Shown: positions 27,072 through 38,434 of the stretch, piece by piece | How positions within the stretch are numbered: the first letter of the stretch is position 1 | Layout of the letters: each line of letters opens with the position of its first letter | Source: Promerops cafer | Lineage: Eukaryota > Chordata > Aves > Passeriformes > Nectariniidae | DNA: 64,000 nt | Assembly (NCBI GenBank): GCA_013398275.1 | Contig: VZSE01014929.1 | Coordinates: 843,295-907,294 of the forward strand | Direction of reading: 5' to 3' | The notes under the pieces: model-generated | Database searches by the model: none | What the model saw: the letters and a program-made list of their open reading frames with translations, nothing else | What the model was told of the DNA's origin: nothing | Made by a program: the position numbers and the translations under genes

Positions 27072-27635
27072 ACATAATTCAATGCAAGGAGAAATTTTAC
27101 TGAACTATTTTACTGAGAAAAATAGGAAATTTTCATATATTTTTTCTTACCTTTACTTAATTAAAACTGATTTCTGACATTTATTAGAATGCTTGATCCC
27201 CTTAGACATTCCTGACCAGAAAATGAGCTTTCTCTGCTGGGAAGCCTGCCTGAGCTTGACTTGTGTGAACCTGGAGCACCACTTTCACCTGCAAAAAGTG
27301 CAGTGCCCTTCTGTTGCTTTCTATTACATCAATCATTAAGGAGGTACAGACACTTCAGGCTTACATGAATGCCAGGCAAAACTGTGGAAGCCAAAGAATG
27401 GCATGTAATTTTTTGTGAGCTTTTATAGTGAATAGTCTTCCTGTTGTCATAACTGTAAAGACTTTTTTTTATTATGGTCAGCTAGCTTTGTATTCATTGG
27501 TGCCACTATTTGTTTAATTATTCTACATTCATATTCTATGTGAGGGCAAAGATGGTGTGAGAATTTTGAAGGAATTGGTAACTTTTTGTATTTCCTATGT
27601 GTTCACACCAGGCAATTTTTTTTTGTTTGGTTTAG

Positions 27636-27790
27636 ATGAGGTTTTTTTGGGGGGGAGGGCACGGGGTGGGAGTAGTTGGTTTGTTTGTTTGTTTTGTTTG
27701 TTTGTTGTCCGTTGTCAGGATTTGGGGGAGTTTTGTTTGCTTGTTTGGGGGGATTGTGGGGGTATTTTTTGTTTGTTTTTTTGGATGCTG
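27636..27790 (+). repeat. G/T-rich low-complexity tract with TTTG repeats
   Basis: About 150 bases are almost entirely G and T on the + strand. They include a G-run cluster at 27649-27670, four to seven TTTG units at about 27678-27708, and further G runs of 5, 6 and 5 at 27724, 27747 and 27758. A and C are nearly absent. The open frames on both strands here are by-products of this composition. Confidence 0.9.
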
Positions 27791-30639
27791 CATGGTTTTG
27801 ATTGGGATTATAAAGTAAAAATAGAATGTATAAGAACATACCATGGTCTTAGAACATCTTTGATTGTTAAGCTCATCTATTTCCTTAAATCTCTGCTTAA
27901 TGTCAATATCCTTAAGCTTATATACATTTATTTTCTGTTTTAAACTGACCATTCACCTTTTGGTTTTATTCTCCCTCTGCAAGCCTCAGTCTACGAATGC
28001 TTGCATGAGGGTAAAACCTCATCTTTATCTTTGTGCTGCATGGGTTCAGACCACTGAGTTGAGAGAGCACATGGCAGGATCCAGTTCCAGTGGAGCTGTG
28101 AGGCTTCACCTATTCCCTGTTCTGCAAAATCCTTTCCTTTCTAAGAGCTGGACTTGAGATAGCCAGATGTCATTCAGTGGAGGGCACCAAACCCCTTGCT
28201 ACACTTGGCTTCCCAGTGGCTGGAGATACTGGAACCAATTCACTAACTTCAGTGTATGAAGTAATCCATTTCACCTTCTCAGTTCTCAAGGTAATTTGAA
28301 ATTCTCTTTCAAAAACAGATACCAAAGATACAAAACTGCAGGGGTTCTGCTCCGCTGTTAATATTTAAGGGCAAACAAAATAGTCTTGTTGCTCAAGGTT
28401 GATAGTTAACAGCACTTAAAAATTTTCTCCTATGCCAGTTCCTGTTATCCCAATAATTGCGTAGACTTCCAAAAGGTGCTGTTTTGGGATAAATATTTTA
28501 TTTGAGTTTATTGACAGTTTGTTTGCAGAGAAGCAGATATTTCATCTCAGAGTATTAGGTTTGCATTTGTTCGCTATTTTCAGTGACGATATCTTCCTTT
28601 TAAAGAGAGGGACACCCCCACACCACACCCTCACTCCCTTTGGGAAATGTGACATGTGATACATGTTTTTGTGCATTTCTTGTTCCCTGCAGAGTAGGCT
28701 TGTTGCTGGATGTTTCATGTGTAGCTGTGGTGACAAATCTGGAGTTGTTCATGGCCTTGGATGAGGCATATTGGTGGTGAAATTATTCCCAGTGAAGTAA
28801 AATAATAAAATTGTGTAAGACATGGTAGGTACCAACGAATTTTGGAAGAAGACATTTCAAGAAAGAAAGGTTAGCTGAGCACCTGATGTTCTAACGCATC
28901 TGGTTCCTGTCTGTGCTCCACCTGGCATGGTTGCTGTCTTCTGGAGCTTCTTTTGAGTAACACTAGGTAGTTCTGCTCTTTCCTTCTTCCTTACAAGAAA
29001 TGGCTTAGTTTTGTGCACTCCCTCTTCCTATCATCAGGAAGCAAAGATTAGGAATCCTGTCTCTTGCAGAACTGTGGAGTAGTAGCACAGGAGATAAGCT
29101 GCTTATAATAATTTTAGTGACTCGCAGGAAAAATATGTTTTGTTTCCTTCTCATGCAGTCCTCCCTTAAAATAAACCAAAAAAATCCCTCAACCACTGTT
29201 TGCAGAGGAGCAAAGACAGTATAAAACTGAGAATAAAAGGCTTTCCTTTCTCATTCCTGGTAAAGATGAAGAGGTTGAACTGGTAAAATACTGGCTGTGC
29301 TGCTTACAGCGGTTCATATTAGTGTTTCCAACCAAAATTAGAGGTGGCCTGTTTCCAGTGACACTTGGAAATTTAGTGCTGTGTTGATAGTGTGAAATGG
29401 AGATCCTCTGACATTGCAAATGAAATATGTGCCACTGCAGTTCAGTTGTGGTTTAGCTGGTCATGGAGTTGGGATATAATCATATTATTTTAACTCCTGG
29501 AGATCATTACTACTTCGGGAAATAAAACCCTCAAGCATCAGAACTGTCAAGATATATATATTTTGAAGTTTTATATAAAGTAATACTAGGTTTTATTTGT
29601 TTTTGAATGCTTAGCCAGTTTTTCATTATTAAAACTAGATGAGAACAGGGGTCTGAGTATTTGAGTAATATTAGTATGAAGGCCAAACATAAACCTATAA
29701 ATTTTAAATTTTCTAAGTAGGAAAACTAGCTGTTTTGAAATAACTGCTTCCTTTATGCTAAACTGTTTTATCCTAAAATATGGTCTTAAGTATGTACTCA
29801 CCTCACATTGAAAAAACAGAGCCTTGTGGTTTATGTAAAGATTGTTCTTCTACTACTAGTTACCTAGTTTTGCCCAAAAAAGGCCAGACTTCCCAGTGGA
29901 TTTGCGCAAATGAGGCCTGGGTTCTTATAGAAACCCACAGAATTCAACCCTCAATCAATCAATTATCAACTCTAAAAATTTATTTCCTTATAATTTTGGC
30001 AAATTGCTAAGAGCAGGATGAATGCTCCTCATTCTTCTTTTTTTTTTTTGTCACTTCCAGATGTACTGAGTAATGATGTGTATGACCTTAGAGAGGGGAG
30101 AAATGTGTGAATGCTGGAAATGGAGTGGTTTGTCTGAATACCTGGAAATTCTGCAGGCAGGGCTGTGTCCACTCCTTTTCCTCCACTCTGTCCAGTCTGG
30201 CAGCGTAGGGGATGGCAAACTCTTTCCCCCCACAGGCAGCCCAGTACCAGGTCACCTGCAGGGAGTCACAGCCATGCAGGCACAGGGGTTTTGCTGGCAT
30301 CAGGAGTCCTTTCCATGTGCTCTTGCTGTGTCCTGGTTGGGGGGCTCTTCCTATGAAGTCGTGCTGTTCCTGCTGGTGTGGAGAGCGCCGAGCGTGATTG
30401 GGGCCAACAAAAGTGATTGAAGAGACCATTGTGCTGGTGTGGGTATTTGGGGGCAGTGCTGCAGGTCATGAAAGTGATTTGATCACTGTTTCAGCATAGA
30501 ATAGTATCCTTAGATCATGAATCAAGTTTTCTTTTAATTGATTTTGGGGACCTTCCCTGATCTGAGTGAATGCCTTTCCACAGTACACGAGTTTTTAGAA
30601 CTCTCAGCCAAAAGAGACATCATAGTGTGATGAGGAATA

Positions 30640-31105
30640 AAAATGCTCATTTAATTACTGAAATGGGATAATTTTAGAGATTACTAATGATATATGTTAT
30701 GTCCTGTGTGCTTGACTGTTAAGTGCAAATGGACCTTTTATTTACTCTCCAGTGGCATATCATGAGGTTATTTGACTTGAATTAAATGTTGTTAAGTTCT
30801 GTGAAAATGGCATTCTAATTTTTCTCTATGTCAAGCTTCATTAAGTGTATTTGCACTTAGAAATTGCAAGCAAGATGTTAACGTTTCAAATGCTTAAAAA
30901 CTGAATATTTAAAAAGTAAAATTAAATAGCAGCAGTCTTAGAGGTTGTTTTCCTTCTCTAAGGGACCTTTCCAGCACTGCTTATTTCCTGTTGATTTGAT
31001 TCATGAATATTTTGCCTATCAAATAAATGCATTAATGATTGCATTTGGTTGTAGTAATAATTGTGTGTTTCAAATAATAACTAATTAGCATAGTAAGTGG
31101 AACAG
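30640..31105. promoter_or_regulatory. candidate conserved non-coding element with NKX2-type motifs
   Basis: TTAAGTG occurs at 30719-30725 and 30841-30847, and the inverted form CACTTAG at 30854-30860. The last two form a loose palindrome with a 6-base spacer. ATGAATATTTTGC, ATGCATTAATGATTGCAT and CTAATTAGC follow by 31090. T(T/C)AAGTG is the NKX2 family core. The segment is free of recognisable repeats. Function is inference only. Confidence 0.27.
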
Positions 31106-34100
31106 CATCGTAGCACATGAAGTGTGCTTGCAGTTCATTACATCTGAAAGATCACAAAGACATCTTTTTGTTATTTGTTGCTTTTCAGCCAGTTACCAGC
31201 AATTATGTTCTGTTTGAATAGAAATTAAGTAGCTGATTTACAGCATTACTCTTTTTATGCTGAGGCATGAGCTACTGCAGTTGAGGGTGTCTTCAATCAC
31301 AGTGCACAACAATATTTTTCTGGAAGGGTTAGGGTTATACCCTCCTACACAGCTGTCTTGTAGTTGCTGCTGGAGATTTGTTTGGGTTTTCAGAGGAGAA
31401 GGTCATAGCAGGAGATGACTTAAATACGGGTTGATTGGGTTGCCATTCTTTCTGCCAGAGGCAACTGCTGGCTGTGGGTGCCAGCCTGTTCAGGTGTGGT
31501 CTGAGGGCCCTGATGGACTGGGCTGTATCTCCAGTGAGCACCACTCCAAAAGGGATCAGGAAAGCCCACAGCTAGAATGTTTTATATCACTCAGCCTCAG
31601 TTAATGCAAATTATTTTGGGGACAGAGAATTGGAAAGTTCTCTTAATTTCTGGTAAGGGAAAACTCTTCTTAAGGCAGTAGATTATCTGTAATAAGGATT
31701 TTAAGAGTAGCAAAGTAATACATGTTCAAATAAACAGCTAAAAGCATGACTAAATTGATTAAGTGTTAGGTTTGAGAACTTCAGTTTTTATTTGTGTGTT
31801 ATTTGTATATAATATATGGTACTGGAAAGTTATGCACACTCTCATTTTTCACTTTAATTGCCTGTTTGAAGACAGCATGACAGATGCAAAGGTTGCTTTC
31901 AGCAACTGAGGAGCACTGTGGTCACTTGCTATTGTGCAATAATTAACTTAATTGCAGAACTTAGAACATTTTAAAAAGATTCAGGATCCTTGACTGGACT
32001 CCACACATTCTTTCTCTTCTCTATTGTCCATATCTGAAATAACCTTTTCTTGCATATGGTTATACCAATTTTTTTTTTCAGTGAAAGATGTTTTTCAGGT
32101 TTGCAAGTCCTTCTGTTTGTTTACTTGACTATTTGGTTTTTAAACTAAAAATGGAAAATGTCAAGTGATCATTTCAGTTGTGTTGTTAAAATACTTTTAT
32201 TAACTGTGCATTAAATTGATACATGTGAAGCTGTAATCAGAACCCTGTTTGTCTGGGCAAGATAAGGGATAGTCATTATTTTTAAAAGTTCACAGTCTGA
32301 ATTAAATAGCAGCCTGCAAGGATGAAACAGGATTGCTCCAAAATAGTATTACATAAAAAGTTCTATTCTGCTGTAACATCAAAGTACAGACTTGTTTCTG
32401 TGTAAGTTATCTGAAATACCATGTGATATTTTATCACCCACCAAGATACTATTTTCTCATATGACAAAGTCCTGAGTTCTTGTGTCTCGCAGGGGTTGTG
32501 TTAAAAAATGGAATTTCATTTGTGTTAGTCTGAGTTAGTGAATGGCTGCTGTTGGTTGTGGTGTTCTCAGAGGTTTTTGTGCTTTAGTTTTAAACTATTT
32601 TCTGCTTTTGAACTTCTCTGACCCTTTTTTATACTCCCTCTTGCAGTGATGTCCTCTGATTGCATCGCAGAGGTTCTGCATTCATTAAGACTCTGGGAAG
32701 CTGAAATGCTGGGAGTGCTGTCCCTGGGAACGTGGTGTCTTTCCAATGAAGAGGCAGTTTTTACAAATTACCATTTTCCTTGGGAACTCCACAAGGACTG
32801 CCTTGCTTCCTTGGGAGGTGCACCAACATGAAGGGGCCAGTGTGTGCTAATCCAGGGTGTTAAGTCAGCAGCTGCTGCGTTGCCTTCCAAGCTGCCTGTG
32901 TGTGCATTCCCAATTTATACTTGTTGGATTTTTTTACTGAGGCAGCCTCCATTTAAATAAACCTTCTGTTTGACATTTCCTTTTGCTAACCACTTGTCTA
33001 CACGTGTAATATGTAATTTGCAGTTATTAAGATTAACGATAACCTTTTTGTGCTTGAAGGCTTTAGAAGTCCACAGTAGTTCAGCATTTGGGCTGTGACT
33101 TCTGATGCTTTACCTTGTCTTTGGACTGCATTATTCTCCTGCTGTAATGCAGCAATTGCAATTGCTCAGTTGCTGTGTGGGAAGTCCACAGGCCTGGTTT
33201 GAGCAGCAGAGTGCCAGCCCTACAGAGCTGTCTCCCAGCAGGCCAAACACCCTGCAGTTTCATGACCTTCTTGTATTACTTGTGTAACCTGTGTCTGTAA
33301 GGGTTTCTTTTTTCATGGCTTCATGCACTTAAGTACAATTTGATGGGGGAAATAAACTGTTTGCAGCTAACTGAGAAATTTTTGCAACTCTGGGCTAGAC
33401 CAAGCAGGCAGAATTTTGTCTTAAAACATATTCTGGAGCCTCTAGTGTTCACCAAAACTGTGAAAGTTGACACAAGTACAGTGTTTTCTTGTTTGTACTT
33501 GCCTGAATGTAGCTTTCTTAGTCATCTATTGAGAGAGCTAAGTCATCTATAAGAGCTTATTGTGGAAATGTGAATGTTTGGTATCTGATCTCTTTCACAC
33601 ATTTTGGCAAGTCCATCTCTGTGGCATTTAACACCTTGTTCTTAGAAAGAACCAAAACTTGTGCTTTAATAGTAAAGGGGTTCTTGAATTCTAGATTTAA
33701 AACTCTTGCAGAATCATATTTATCCTCCAGTGTTCTGTCTTGGAAGTGAAGAGTATAATCTCCTTTTTGAAGATGAGGACTTTTTTTTTTCTATTAAAGA
33801 TATAATTAATGGACTATGTTAATTTGTCTGTGATTTTTTTTCATCTATAAGAAGATACAAATAATGCTGCATTTGGAATTGATACTGTGAAATTCATAAT
33901 GGTTTCCTTGTAATGGAGGTTTTAGATGGGGAGCAATTTCCAGTAACATTGAATTTATCTGTTTCTGGCTTTTTAAGCTACATCCACATAGGAACAATTG
34001 CAGACTTTTGAGGAAGCCAACAGAAATATTTGCCTTGGCATCATTAGTGAAGCAAGCTAGTTTCAAGGGAAGTGTAGGTTTTAATTAACTAGCTGAGCTG

Positions 34101-36895
34101 ACTTATATCAGCCAGTTTCAAGGCCAAGTGAAATACAAGACAGGCAGTCTGTGAACCTGCTGGTGGGCGAGCAAAACGTGTGTATGGATGTTCTGGCAAA
34201 GTCAGGTTTGAGTCTGGGGAACCTCTGTGTTGGCAGTTTACCCCAGCGTGCTCTTGCACAAAAAGGTGGGATTATCATTAACATCTCCAAGTGACTTGGG
34301 AGAGACTTGTAAGTTCTCGGTCCTTGCAAATATGTGCTGTAAAAATCCTTTTAAAATCCTTTGCAGGGCCATTATTTTCATTACATTAAAGGCATTTTGT
34401 TACTCTTTTAGAGATTAAACTTAAATGGAAATAAGACCCTTGGGTTGGCAAGGGGGGTTTTGCATTTTTGCTTTTGTTGTAACGATTTGGTATAAAATTG
34501 ATATGACTTACAGAAGACATATTTTTCAAACCTAAGTCTTTTTAAGATATGGACATCTCTAAACCCTTCCCTCCAAAAAGTATTATCTGCAACATCATTG
34601 AATTGTCTTGTACTTCTCACCTCACCAGAGGTTCACTAGAGCTCACTGAGAGACCTTGTTTGTTAGGCTGAAATTTGTTCCCTAATAATCACCCCCACAC
34701 TCAATTAGTATAGTACCCCCTATGACAAAGATGGATAAAAGGATCATTATCAGCCATAAAGAAGCTACTCAGGTTGTTGGTCAGTGAAATCTGTTGGAGG
34801 ATTACAGCTACCAAAAAATTTTGACAATCCAGCCACTGCATTTGTAAGTGAGCAGGGATTCATGTCTCCTTCTTTAGGCACCTGGACTTGTGTCAATCTT
34901 GACCTCAACCTCTGCTTTTGTTAAATGGTGGCAGGGTGGGGTTAAAACAGGTCTGGCCAGTTCATATTCAAGATGTTGAAGAGCAGTATAATTTTTACCA
35001 CCTTTAGGTCATTATTTTTCTTCTGAGACTATCTTTACCACTTTGCTAGTGGTAGTGACCTTTCCTGGTCCCCGTAAGAAGAAAGCTTGTGGTTGTGAAA
35101 TAATGCCACTGGAATTTGTTAGCATTTTGTAAGTTGAAAAGTGATCTTTCACAGTGATTTAAAACCAGGGCTCTTATGAAAGTGAAGTTGCTTCTGATAA
35201 CTTTATTTTATCTTGTAGGGTAAAAACTTATCGCTGCATTATATACAGTGAAGATGTGGTGTGTATTTTTGTGCAGAGATATTAATGTAGAACCAAGTTA
35301 TGTAACTGAAGACTGTGCTTATACAGGATGCGTGTGCCTTTGTTTATTATTTGCTCTCTTTAAAATACTTTGCCAGGTTAGGATTTTGTAGTGCTTTCAG
35401 GCTGCAAGTTATTTCTGTGTAGTGAGGTGATTTAGTAATAGTAGCATGCTTCAGTAGTCAGTGATTTATTTTGTTAGAACATACTCCACAGAAAATGCCA
35501 GGCTTTGTGTGAACAGTTCAAAGATGGCTCAGTGCAATTTATGGTCTCTCAGCCATAATTATACACTCGTACTACTTGTCTAGTTGTCCAGTATGAAACA
35601 GGTTGTGGATGTGAGAAATTGTGGGGGGGGGGTCTAATCCTGCAGATGACTGAGTAATTCTGTCTCTCTTATGAATGTTAGCATCCACACTTCAGTCTTT
35701 TAAATAGTGAGGTGCTGGAATGCAGAACAAAATTCTGGAGTAGTTAGTATAAGATAAAAATTTTATTTTAACAGCATTTCATCTTTTAAGAAAAAGAGAA
35801 AAAACCTAGCACCATAGTAAACGAGGAGGACATAGCTAAAGAAACACTCACAGCATTACAGAAAGTAATTTTTCCCACTGCAGAATGAAATCAGTGGCAC
35901 ATAATGTTTATAAGAAGAGACATGTAATGAAGGCAGCTAATGTACAGCGGCTGGCAATTTGTTCTACTGGATTTAAAGTGTTACTGCAAAACCAATGGAG
36001 TAGTGAGTCTTGGATAGCCCTTGTTAATTCAATAAGTGAGGGTAGCTAGTTAAAGTAATGTTAATCAACCGGTCCCCTTAAGTTCTGGAGTTGTTTTTGT
36101 GTGTGTGATGGATATTTTTCTTACAAGAAAGGGAACACAGATCAGCCCTAAGTTATACTGCTTAAATATTTTCAAGAAGAAATTTGTCATCTGTGAGTGT
36201 TTAAACCATTATAGGTGTCTGTTTGGAAACTATTTAGGCTACTTTTGGCTGACTTGGACCAGTCTATGTGAGTTTGAAGAAACATTGACTAAACATGTAA
36301 TGTTATACAGGGCCATTTTTGTGAGACTGACAACAGATTTTTGTCTCCCCTGCTCCTCGTTCCCGAGTCAGATTAAGTGAGAGCGTTGGCTGATGCATAA
36401 CATCCTGGTCAGTGGGGCAGCACGTGTTCAAAGACATGCTTTGGGGCAGCATGTGTGGTATTAGAAACCATGTATGAATGTGCTTAGGCGTGAGAAAAGC
36501 AGAGTGCTGGAAGTCCAGGCTTGACGGTTCAGCATCAGGGAATACTGCTGCTTAATCTCACTGTAGCTGTAGCTATTCCTTAAAAGAGAAAGAGAAAAAA
36601 ACCTGCTGATTACTGGGGTTTTTTGTTCCCAGTCTGAGATGGTCATGATCGTTTTGTGGTTGTTAAAAATGTATATTCACTCTGCTCAAAAGAAAAAACT
36701 AACATCAGGAATGTAAGCAGAGACTGCCTAAATTGGAAGTAAAATACAGTAAAGGGGGTGGAGGGGTCAGGCAGGGGCAGAAGAGAAGAGGGCAGTCCAG
36801 GGAATGAATTGCATCTATGTGCAGTCCTGTGGTACAAGAGTGAACAAGTGGTTATAGACATCTCCATGAAAGTTTTAACTTGTTCTTATGTTGGG

Positions 36896-37062
36896 ACATT
36901 TTGAGAGGGAAGCATAACAGTGAAAGCAGTAGAGAGCAATGGAGGGCGGGATATATAGGAAGAGTTGGAGTTACGAAGGGGCAGGAGAGAGGAAAGGCAT
37001 TGTCTGAGGCTGGGCAGAGGAAGAGGGAATGGAGGCAGAAAGGAATGGACTGGTGGCATTTT
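36896..37062 (+). repeat. purine-rich (GA) stretch
   Basis: About 165 bases of the + strand are mostly A and G (for example GGAGGGCGGGATATATAGGAAG and GGGGCAGGAGAGAGGAAAGGC), with few pyrimidines. A G-rich part just upstream (36754-36792) has several GGGG runs. It is not a simple tandem repeat. Confidence 0.6.
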
Positions 37063-38085
37063 TAGACAGTGAGAGAAAAGCTGGCAGTGGTGGGCCAAAT
37101 GTGCATGTGCCTGGATAGCACAGCCGTGCAGGTTTTAGGTGGATTCAGAAGGGCTGCCAGTGTGGTCTTCATGCCCCTCAACTGGGGAAGGACTGTGCCA
37201 GGGCCCCAGGGGTGCTGCCATCTGTGGCACAGCTGGTCTGGTTTCTCCTCTTTTCTGCTCTTCTCTGAGGGCCTTGCCATGGCCCCAGAACAAGTTTCTG
37301 TGGATTATTTTAATATTATAGCTGAGGAGGAGAAATAATACCCAGCAGTGTTATGTGTATTTCCTGCTGCAGTGCCAAAGTGAATACAGCATTCTCATGA
37401 CTGGCAACCCAGCACCTGGTTGCAAGAGGAATGAAAATGTGTCAAGCATTCTAAGTGCTAAATTCATACAAGACTTTTTACCATGGCTTGGATTATTTTG
37501 TGGAATTGGCATAATTGACTTTAAAAACATGTGAAGTCTGATACATGGGGGAGGGAATCAGTCTGATACTGAGGGGGAAGGGATAGATCAAATAGAATCT
37601 GCATCGTGTTCCTTGTGTGACAGGCAGCACCTACTGAGAGACAGGAGTCTGCTTTCTCCAGGTGCCAGCAGGCAAATTGCTCTCTGCTTTGATAATACAC
37701 TCCTACAAAAGTTACAGGGCTTTTGGTTTTTGTCTTTGTATTTTCATCTTCGGGTGGTGTTATGGTGAGCTGCTGGCAAGCTGCGGGAAGGGTGGTGGAC
37801 GCTCCATTAGAGCTTTTCCTTGTCCTCTCCCACAGATAATGTGCAGCACTCTGATGTAAACCAGCCCCAATTTTGTCTCCTTCAGTCACAGAAACTGTTG
37901 TTTATAGGTGGAGGTTAATCCCATTTAAGAACTGGATTAGCAAAGACATAGTCATTTAACCACAGATGCCTGAACTTGGGTTGCAGCTGATGCCTTAAGT
38001 TTTAGCTTTCACATTTTTCAGATTCTGTACTACCTTAGTGTGTGACTCTGAACTTCATATTAAGTGTTAGCAAGTTCTCTTCACA

Positions 38086-38434
38086 TTTTAGTTAGACAAA
38101 ACAATCCTTCTCCAGTCCAAGAACCAAGGACACCATTGCAGCTTCAGGCCCAAAAAGGACAAACAGCAGAGAATTGAGGAGAGCAAACTGGGAGGATGGG
38201 ACTTCATAACCTGCAGCTGTAATTGGACAATTATCCCCAATATGTACCTGAACCAAAACTTACAAAAGTGTGAAAACTCGTGACCTGGAGTCCATCTTGG
38301 GTCCATCTTGGGTAGAGCCACGGCCAGGCTCTTGTACTGCCCAAGGTGTATCCTTTAAAGGCCTTTTAATAAATACCTACGTTATACCTTTAACTCTGTC
38401 TAGCCTCTGTTCCAGGTAGCCTCTCTAGGCATCA
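38086..38434 (+). mobile_element. endogenous retrovirus LTR, probably solo
   Basis: The block runs from ACAAAACAATCCTTCTCCAG to GGCATCA. It contains CATTGCAGCTTCAGGCCC, a doubled TCCATCTTGGG (38291-38312), TCTTGTACTGCCCAAGG, a polyadenylation signal AATAAA at 38368-38373, and the tail CTCTGTCTAGCCTCTGTTCCAGGTAGCC, ending in CA as LTRs do. I recognise this as a multicopy avian (passerine) LTR type. No gag, pol or env sequence lies on either side, so it is likely a solo LTR from recombination. It is little decayed and therefore relatively young. The 5' edge and target-site duplication were not resolved, and the family name is not certain. Confidence 0.75.

Larger units (their letters stand above)
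23513..27635. other. gene-free intronic stretch
   Basis: It holds unique-looking sequence, a purine-rich patch at 25.64-25.75 kb, the TAAT-rich candidate at 26.5 kb and the poly-T at 27.06 kb. Nothing else is recognised. Confidence 0.65.
27791..38085. other. gene-free intronic stretch
   Basis: It contains the NKX2-motif candidate near 30.7-31.1 kb (one further TTAAGTG at 31759-31765), a GC-richer patch at 30.13-30.47 kb with open frames on both strands, an acceptor-like signal at 32.6 kb, a short imperfect duplication at 33.52-33.56 kb, a run of ten G at about 35.62 kb, and purine-rich and GC-richer DNA at 36.75-37.32 kb. No gene is supported. Confidence 0.6.

Noticed and set aside
27557..27952. 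Long frames on both strands (128 codons +, 106 codons -)
   Set aside because: They arise from the G/T-rich low-complexity tract; the predicted proteins are runs of a few residues.
37069..37338. 89-codon + frame in GC-richer DNA
   Set aside because: Overlaps an out-of-frame 60-codon frame and a minus-strand frame; no similarity recognised and no splice sites that would join it to JAZF1.
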